DNA of 64,000 nucleotides from Rostrohypoxylon terebratum (Eukaryota; Ascomycota; Sordariomycetes; Xylariales; Hypoxylaceae). How positions within the stretch are numbered: the stretch's first letter is position 1; each line of letters begins with the position of its first letter. The stretch is taken from NCBI GenBank assembly GCA_022497145.1, contig MU385877.1, positions 186,001-250,000 of the forward strand, written 5' to 3'. Positions 57,683-64,000 of the stretch are shown here, piece after piece. A program made the translations under genes and the position numbers. The notes under the pieces were generated by a model. The model did not search any database and was not told where the DNA came from. It saw only the letters and a program-made list of their open reading frames with translations.

Positions 57683-58704
57683 GTTTTTGTAAGGAGAGCG
57701 GAGCTCAAAACAATTAACTGGTTGACTTTTAATAAATAGGGTCACGGAACAGGCAAACGAGAAACCTTATCCAGGATCTCCCGAGCCAAGATTAAGTGGA
57801 TGCGGGGGGCAAAACTATTTAGTTCGTGACGGTGTAAAACTGGAAGTCGCACAATGGAGAGGAGCTTCCTTGTCTAACCAAGCCCCCTGGGGCTACGTCA
57901 GGTATTCTCGATGGGACGTTTCAACAGGTCAATGAACCCGGTTAAACATGGCTGTGTGACCTATCAACGTCAGCATTTCGTTTCTGTCTGCGTGCTACTG
58001 ACTACCTAAGTCCTAGGTAGATATCGTGCCGTAGGCCCTAGGGAGAGGAGCAGTCGTCAGTGGCTAAGACAAGCTGTTGTTGGTTCTCAAATTGGTTTTT
58101 GAGTCGGTCCTCATCTACCGCGCCGTCTATGGTTGTATATGGATATGGATATGTAAAAATATGAAAGCTCTTTCATATACGAATATCATACGCGTAAATG
58201 AGTCTAGCAATGAATTGTGACATCATTTGTTACTTCATAACTCACCACCGGCAACTGACTACTAGGTAGAAACAGTGTAGATGCTTATCGATTGTATTTA
58301 TGCCCCGACATCCCGGTCCAAGCTTCAAATATACGCAGTAGATCATGCCCCTAGAGCGAAAATGGCAAGTGGGGTGACACTACATTCATGGATGTGATCA
58401 GTATCAAAGATCTGGCAGGCTGGCACTGGACTGGAGAAAAAGCACGTGAGGCCGCACCATAGGTACTGCGGTACAATTCCCGCAAGTTTGCCTCTTGTGC
58501 TACTTAGCTGAGTTAGAACCTTTCAAGGTTTAGTCTCACTATAAATTTACCAATTAATAGGTACTAGGTAGTAATACCTAGTATATTAATACTAAATTTC
58601 TATCATGGGGATTACAAATCCAGTATATCGAGGTTGGCACAACTGTCCGTTGAGTTGAGTGCTCGTAGGCTTGACAACCCTCTTCACCCAAAGGAAGTAT
58701 CACG
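57683..58704. other. Divergent intergenic region
   Basis: Promoters of the unknown conserved gene and the O-acetyltransferase gene. CTAGGTAG/TACCTAG palindromes lie near 58010 and 58560-58580, with a GGATATGGATATG repeat near 58140. No gene is seen. Confidence 0.6.
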
Positions 58705-60291
58705 ATGAAGGCTAGGACATACGGCGCATCTGCTCTGCGACGCGTATCTACTTCTCTACAGCCGAATCGCAGTGCGCCCTCGCCTATTTCACAACTCCGA
58801 ACTCGGACTTTATCTTCGTCTTCGAAAACCCCTACCATACCTACCATACCTACCATACAGCATGGAGCGCGATCGTTGCATTCCCAGCCTGCTAGGCGAA
58901 GCGGCGCGAGCCCGGGAGAGGCATCGAACCCTGCCATGGCATTCCCATGCCTCGATGCGATAGAAACACGATCAGCGAAGCTTGAAGCAAAGTCATTATC
59001 GACCGGGCCCGAACCAGCATATACTACCGGCGCCACGGAGGTCTTTCACTGTAAAGAACCCCTCTCGTTAGACTGGGGCGGCGTGCTTCCCGAGTTCGAC
59101 ATCGCGTACGAAACATGGGGCAAGATGAACCCGGACAAGTCCAACGTGATACTATTGTATACCGGCCTCTCTGCTTCGTCGCACGCCCATTCGACGGAGA
59201 GTAACCCGCAACCCGGCTGGTGGGAAAAGTTTATCGGCCCGGGAGCCTGTCTCGACACCGACAAATATTTTGTGATATGTACAAATGTTATTGGGGGTTG
59301 CTTTGGATCAACTGGACCCAGCAGCATTGATCCGGCTGATGGTCAGAGATATGCCACTAGATTTCCGATCCTCACAATGGAAGATATGGTACGAGCGCAG
59401 TTCCGACTTTTGGATCATCTAGGCGTCGAAAAGCTCTATGCAAGTGTTGGGTCTAGTATGGGCGGAATGCAGTCTTTGGCAGCTGGTGTGCTATTTCCCT
59501 CGAGGGTTAGTCGCATAGTGTCTATCAGCGGCTGCGCCCGTAGTCACCCCTACAGTATCGCAATGCGACACACGCAGCGGCAAGTGCTCATGATGGATCC
59601 CAATTGGAACCGCGGGTTTTACTATGGCAAAGTCCCTCCGCATGCCGGTATGAAGCTGGCAAGAGAGATCGCTACGGTGACATATCGATCCGGACCCGAG
59701 TGGGAGCAACGATTTGGCCGTAGGAGAGCGGATCCGACGAAGCCGCCCGCTTTATGTCCCGATTTTCTCATTGAGACATATCTGGACCACGCGGGCGAAA
59801 AATTCTGCTTAACCTATGATCCAAACAGTCTCTTGTATGTCAGCAAGGCTATGGATCTTTTTGATCTAGGTCTCGAGACTCAACAAGCAGCCGCACAGAG
59901 GCGGATCGAGCGGGAAAAGCTTATCCAATCTGGTTCTCCAAGATCATTTGATCCTTCTTGCAGCCTCACCTTGCCGGACTCGCCATACTCCGAACAACCT
60001 GGAATTAGTGCCGATGATTCAAGTTCTGGACACAGTGACCTTGGTCCTCCCAAAGACCTCATTGCAGGGTTATCATATCTAAAGGACATTCCTACTCTGG
60101 TCATGGGTGTTGCAAGCGATATCTTGTTTCCCGCTTGGCAGCAGCGAGAAGTTGCTGATGCAATCCGCCTAGCAGGGAACAAAAGCGTGACGCATGTCGA
60201 ATTGAGTGAAGAGCAGAGTATGTTTGGTCACGATACATTTTTATTGGATTTGAAAAATGTTGGGGGCAATGTCAAGAATTTCCTGGGGTAG
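58705..60291 (+). CDS. cysA: Mitochondrial serine O-acetyltransferase of the homoserine-acetyltransferase fold (CysA/Cys2 type)
   Basis: Single exon, 528 aa. The first 60-70 residues are rich in Arg, Ser and Thr without acids (MKARTYGASALRRVSTS), a mitochondrial presequence. The alpha/beta-hydrolase core follows: FDIAYETWGKMNPDKSNVIL, GPSSIDPADGQRYATRFPIL, the nucleophile elbow GSSMGGMQSL, then VASDILFPAWQQ (Asp) and FGHDTFLLDL (His). Fungal serine O-acetyltransferases of cysteine synthesis belong to this family and carry GSSMGG with a mitochondrial leader, whereas homoserine O-acetyltransferase (Met2) is a close paralogue. Leader and block order favour the serine enzyme, but the substrate should be treated as probable, not certain. 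A low-complexity loop (about residues 410-450) is usual in the fungal forms. Confidence 0.88.
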   Translation: MKARTYGASALRRVSTSLQPNRSAPSPISQLRTRTLSSSSKTPTIPTIPTIQHGARSLHSQPARRSGASPGEASNPAMAFPCLDAIETRSAKLEAKSLSTGPEPAYTTGATEVFHCKEPLSLDWGGVLPEFDIAYETWGKMNPDKSNVILLYTGLSASSHAHSTESNPQPGWWEKFIGPGACLDTDKYFVICTNVIGGCFGSTGPSSIDPADGQRYATRFPILTMEDMVRAQFRLLDHLGVEKLYASVGSSMGGMQSLAAGVLFPSRVSRIVSISGCARSHPYSIAMRHTQRQVLMMDPNWNRGFYYGKVPPHAGMKLAREIATVTYRSGPEWEQRFGRRRADPTKPPALCPDFLIETYLDHAGEKFCLTYDPNSLLYVSKAMDLFDLGLETQQAAAQRRIEREKLIQSGSPRSFDPSCSLTLPDSPYSEQPGISADDSSSGHSDLGPPKDLIAGLSYLKDIPTLVMGVASDILFPAWQQREVADAIRLAGNKSVTHVELSEEQSMFGHDTFLLDLKNVGGNVKNFLG

Positions 60292-61070
60292 GTCCTCGAC
60301 CTTTCACTAGCAAACATATTTGCACTTGTCATAAAGTGTCCAGGATCAGCTTGAGCATAGCATATAGCGGCGTACAGGTTCTCAAAAACGACGGCATCAA
60401 TCGGGGATAATGAAAAAGAGTTCATTTCATCACATGGCACGGCGGCTTTCGATCAATATTACGGGATGTGTTATAGGTGTGATTCTATGTATTATTTCAA
60501 ACAATGAAGATACCACTTCTCATCCCTTATGCCTAATTTCGTGTTCCGATGAAAATTTAGTATTACCTACTATATACTTAGTAGGTATAGTTGAGCAGGG
60601 AAACCAAGACCAAGACCACTTGGTGCCCTTAACACGGTGAGACGGAATCACAGTTTATGGTCATTAGTCCATTAACAAGAAATAACCACATACAAGTTGA
60701 GCAGGTACCCTACCGTGAACGTCGTCCTCGCAACTCTTCTGCCACATCCCTTCGATACAAGCTTCATAGGTTGAGGTCAAAACGAGGACCTTTATAGTTT
60801 AATATTAGCTTCGATAATAGTGACGATAAATGAACATGGCAACTTGTAGCTATTCATAGCCCTACTTACGTCCATACCTAGACATTCTTCCTTTTGCCTT
60901 CTAATGATTCCATTCCACAGCCCTTCCATAATATTTCTTTCCCAGAAATCAGGTTTGTCCCATCATTTCTCTTCACTTCCAAGGAATGGTATCACCAATT
61001 AAATACCATTCACAAACCTCAACTTAACCAGCCTTCTCCCTAATCATATTCAAATATCAAAGAGTGAGCC
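60292..61070. other. Intergenic region
   Basis: 3' flank of the O-acetyltransferase gene and promoter of the SRA gene. A TACCTACTATATACTTAGTAGG palindrome-like stretch lies near 60564-60587. The 76-codon frame at 60410-60640 has no family features. Confidence 0.55.
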
Positions 61071-62131
61071 ATGGACCCCCAGTACTCTATGAACGCCGAC
61101 ATCCGTCAGATGATCGCGGATTATCTCGGTCAACAACCTAAACCTAAACCTAAACCCGAATCTAAACCTCAATCTGAAGTTGAAGCAACTCCAGACCGGC
61201 AAGACACAGCCGAACAAGAACAAGATACCAACCAGATGGACGGTACGTTAATAACATAATAGTCAATTGATACACCACTCAGAGCTGACATTAAATTAGT
61301 TGATACCGACGAGCCTGTTGACGATGGAGCTGCTACTATCACTGTCAATACCTCAAGCCCACCTAAGTCAAAAGGCCGTGTCACTAGAAGCCAAACAGCT
61401 AGCCGGCCCGAGGACCTGCCACCGATGTTCAGAGAAGGCGGAATCGCCCACGGGATTCTCATAGACCGCAGCGACAAGACCAACCGCAAGACCTACCGCC
61501 TAAACCCCGACGTACCCCGAAAAGACGCGAAGGTGTTTGGCCATAACAACATCGCCGTCGGTGCCTGGTTCGCCAACAGACTGATGGCGCTTTCCCGCGG
61601 CGCCCACGGGGCCAGCATGACGGGCATATGCGGAAACGCCCAAGGCGCCTTTTCGATCGTTGTTGCGGAGGACTACGCGGACCTGAACGAGGATCTGGGG
61701 GACATCCTCTACTATTCTGGCTCGAACAGCCACCTCAACGACGATCCGCAGAAACCTGCGCCGTCGACGACCGGCACCCTGGCTCTCAAGATATCGCTAG
61801 ACAGCGGTCGCGCTGTGCGTGTCTTGCGATCCAGCAAGGCAAAGACCCAGAATACTTGGTCACCTGTGTGCGGAATTCGCTATGATGGACTGTATCGTGT
61901 TGTTTCGATACGAGAACGTACCAACAAAAAGGGTGAGTATCTCCTTCGCCTATTGAAACTTGCGATATTGGTTTAACAAGTTGGAGATGCTAACCTCACG
62001 GTGGAACAGGTGGACTCTACGAGCAGTTTCGACTGGAGCGAGAGCCTGGCCAAACGTCCCTGGAGACACTACGTCAAAGTTCACCGACCGTACAAGAACA
62101 GTACGACTTCGCAGAATTCAAACGACAGTAG
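61071..62131 (+). CDS. Stand-alone SRA-YDG domain protein
   Basis: Exons are 61071-61242, 61300-61932 and 62010-62131, giving 308 aa. The N-terminus is low-complexity (KPKPKPESKPQSEVE). The SRA-YDG domain covers about residues 130-290: VFGHNNIAVGAWFANRLMAL, HGASMTGICGNAQGAFSIVV, DILYYSGSNSHLND, VCGIRYDGLYRVVSI and GLYEQFRLEREPGQ. These are the family's core strands and the YDG turn. SRA domains read methylated or otherwise modified cytosine in DNA (UHRF1, SUVH). No RING, PHD or SET domain is attached, so this is the single-domain form found in many Ascomycota, whose ligand is unknown. A nuclear location is likely. Confidence 0.9.
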
Positions 62132-62955
62132 AAGAGTGGGCTAATGGTGTGTTCGTCAAGGCGTCATCGCCGGCTGTACTTGTAGAAGGTGGTGTAAGAT
62201 CGCGAGCCTTAATGTGAGGAGGAGTCGAGAAGGTGGTCTATAAAGCAAAATCAGTCGAATAGTGGCACAATTCAGTTTGCCGTTCGGACGTGTTGGTATT
62301 GATTTCCAATAGATACTGATTATAATTGCATCCCCGGTTGCCGGAACGGCGGACCAAATCCACGACTTCAAAGCTCCGTGTTGATTTCTAATGCACTTGA
62401 CCATGCGTAGGTATTCTCAAAGTGTAATTTCAAAACTAGTCTCCAATAAGGAAACTCCATGCTCCATCCCGAAACTTATCACCGTTCTGGGTAAGGGCCG
62501 TTAAAGCCGTCTATAGCATAATGCATGTCGGTGAAACTTTGATCGTCTGCAAGTAACGGATATAATGCGATTACTCAGGCTTGATTGGTTATTCCCTGCT
62601 GAAGAGTAACATTTCGAGGCGGTTTTCTGCATGGTAAAACCTAGAATCCAACCGCACTGCAGGAGTTATCCGGACTTTGACGGGTTGCACAATTAAGCTT
62701 ACATATGGTTTCATGATACATCGTGAATTATTACTTATCTAGTAGTAAATGGAGGTGGACTGCGGGGAAGGGCGAGATGGCATGTGGCGGCGATAGATAA
62801 ATTGGACGCCGGCGCCATGCCAACGTTGATGGATGAATGAACAGTATATTTGACAAATTGAAAATACTCACGGAAAAACCAATACCATAAAAGTCCTAAA
62901 CCAATATCTCTTTATTTCTAATCCACGTAAAAATAACGATAGCGGGCCCGTTGCA
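62132..62955. other. Intergenic region
   Basis: 3' flank of the SRA gene and promoter of the last SDR; small frames here (62156-62404) lack support. Confidence 0.55.
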
Positions 62956-63848
62956 ATGGCCAAGTACAACAAGCTCGCTGGCAAGCATGTAGTCGTGATC
63001 GGTGGTTCGCAAGGCATCGGTCGCGGGGTCGTAGAGGGAGCTATCGAATCTCAAGCCGTTGTGACACTCGTCGGCTCTTGTAAGTGTCTTTTCGAAATAT
63101 TCGTCATACTTACCTACCTACCTCTAGCAAGCAGCCCGCTAACCAACTGGAACCCCCAACAGACAGGGCCGACCTCCCACCCAACGCGCCCCAAAGCGCC
63201 GACAAAGCCGTCGCGGAAATCAAAGCCCAATACCCCTCCGCATCCGTGATTGGGCTATCCTGCGACCTCGCAACGGACAACGTAGAATCGGACCTGGAGA
63301 ACCTCCTGACGCAAGCGAAGCAAGCGCACAACCAGCCCATCGACCACATCGTGCTGACGGCAGGGGACCCGCCGGTCTTCCTGGCGCCGCAGGACATCAC
63401 GCTGGAGCAGATCCGCAAGGTGGCGCGCATGCGGTGCGAGCTGCCGCTGATGCTGGGCAAGGCCGCGCAGCGCCACCTGGCGAGCAGCGTCGAGTGCAGC
63501 CTGACGATCAGCACGGGCGGCATCGCCGACCAGCCCATGCCCGGGTGGAGCGTCACGGCGTTCGTGGCATCGGGCCTGCTCGGGCTAACCCGCAACCTCG
63601 CCGTCGACCTGAAGCCCCTCAGGGTCAACGCCGTCGAGCCCGGCTTCGTCGATACCCGGCTCTGGGAGTCGATGGGGTTCACCCCCGAGCAGAAGGCCGC
63701 TGAGCTGAAGAAGGTGGCGGAGAAGGTGCCGACGGGACGGCCGGGGCAGGTTGAGGATGTCGCGGAGGCGTATTTGTATCTTATGAGGGACCGCAATGCG
63801 ACGGGGGAGATTGTAAAGACTAGGTCGGGTTCGAATTTGGTTTATTAG
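62956..63848 (+). CDS. Short-chain dehydrogenase/reductase-like protein without canonical Tyr-x-x-x-Lys
   Basis: Exons are 62956-63079 and 63163-63848, giving 269 aa. The cofactor loop VVVIGGSQGIGRGVVEG is intact, and the Rossmann order (VIGLSCDLA, IDHIVLTAGDPP, CSLTISTGGIADQP, RVNAVEPGFVDTRLW) is normal. Where the catalytic Tyr-x-x-x-Lys should stand, the sequence is PGWSVTAFVASGLLGL, with neither Tyr nor Lys. The same replacement occurs in a known fungal sub-group (PGWSV-type), so it is not simple damage. The protein may bind NADP and act as a sensor or use a different mechanism. The second exon is very GC-rich (visibly above the flanks). The product ends close to the right edge of the window. 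Confidence 0.87.
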
Positions 63849-64000
63849 TTTCAATGTTATTAGACTAGTTCGGGTTTGGGTTTGTGTTTGGGTTTGTGTT
63901 GGGTGGAGCTACAGAGTGGGCGAAGTTGGAGGTTGTGATGGGAAAGAGCTCATGGATAGTAGTAGGTAGCTACTTCTTTGAACTAAAACACTCGTTTTTA
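63849..64000. other. 3' flank with GGGTTTG-type simple repeat
   Basis: Directly after the stop codon there is a short run of GGGTTTG/GTGTTTG units (about 63870-63903). The window ends here; nothing else is visible. Confidence 0.7.

Noticed and set aside
1..64000. tRNA, 5S rRNA, CRISPR arrays, intact transposons, PKS/NRPS genes
   Set aside because: I looked for B-box-like and 5S-like patterns, regularly spaced repeats, transposase or reverse-transcriptase motifs and large synthase frames and found none. Divergent or intron-broken tRNAs could be missed by eye.

Overview
The window is nuclear DNA of a filamentous ascomycete (Pezizomycotina, probably a Sordariomycete). Introns are short (about 50-110 nt), with GTRNGT-like donors, CTRAY branch points and YAG acceptors. 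The gene content fits: a HET-domain protein, a PRO45/SLMAP FHA protein, an ascomycete laccase, a fungal rhodopsin-like receptor, a caleosin, a nor-1-like ketoreductase and a Zn2Cys6 regulator relic. I read 24 intact or near-intact protein genes and two pseudogenes, and rebuilt exon structures by eye from splice sites and reading frame. I found no tRNA, rRNA, CRISPR array or intact transposon.

Layout. 0.5-10.7 kb: a divergent caleosin, COP9 signalosome subunit 2, splicing factor CWC25, an unknown F-box-like protein and the GTPase Rho3. 10.7-16 kb: gene-poor, with a decayed Zn2Cys6 transcription factor and an AT-rich patch. 16-20.5 kb: a MYND-finger protein, threonine aldolase and a small unknown protein. 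20.5-35.4 kb: an accessory stretch with an interstitial telomere-like repeat, an SDR, a rhodopsin-domain membrane protein, an alpha/beta hydrolase, a LaeA-like methyltransferase, a broken AAA-ATPase, a norsolorinate-reductase-like SDR and a laccase. It resembles a secondary-metabolite tailoring set, but no PKS or NRPS backbone gene is present. 37-45.7 kb: a five-exon gene for the TIM23 subunit Mgr2/ROMO1, easy to miss because its exons are only 27-130 nt; a PRO45-type STRIPAK protein; and a large DUF6604 protein. 47-52.5 kb: a secreted nucleoside hydrolase, a HET protein and a membrane-anchored PPOx-like flavoprotein. 53.9-64 kb: a FATP/Fat1 acyl-CoA synthetase, an unknown conserved protein, a mitochondrial serine (or homoserine) O-acetyltransferase, a stand-alone SRA-YDG protein and an SDR without the usual catalytic Tyr-x-x-x-Lys.

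Housekeeping genes (CSN2, CWC25, Rho3, Mgr2, PRO45, O-acetyltransferase) alternate with repeat-peppered accessory stretches. Intergenic DNA is full of short palindromes built on TACCTAGGTA. The most interesting items are the intron-dense Mgr2 gene, the caleosin lacking both expected haem histidines, the AAA-ATPase with intact splicing but a stop codon and altered Walker B, the backbone-less tailoring group, the SDR without its catalytic pair, and the palindromic and telomere-like repeats. I saw no clear new defence or mobile system.
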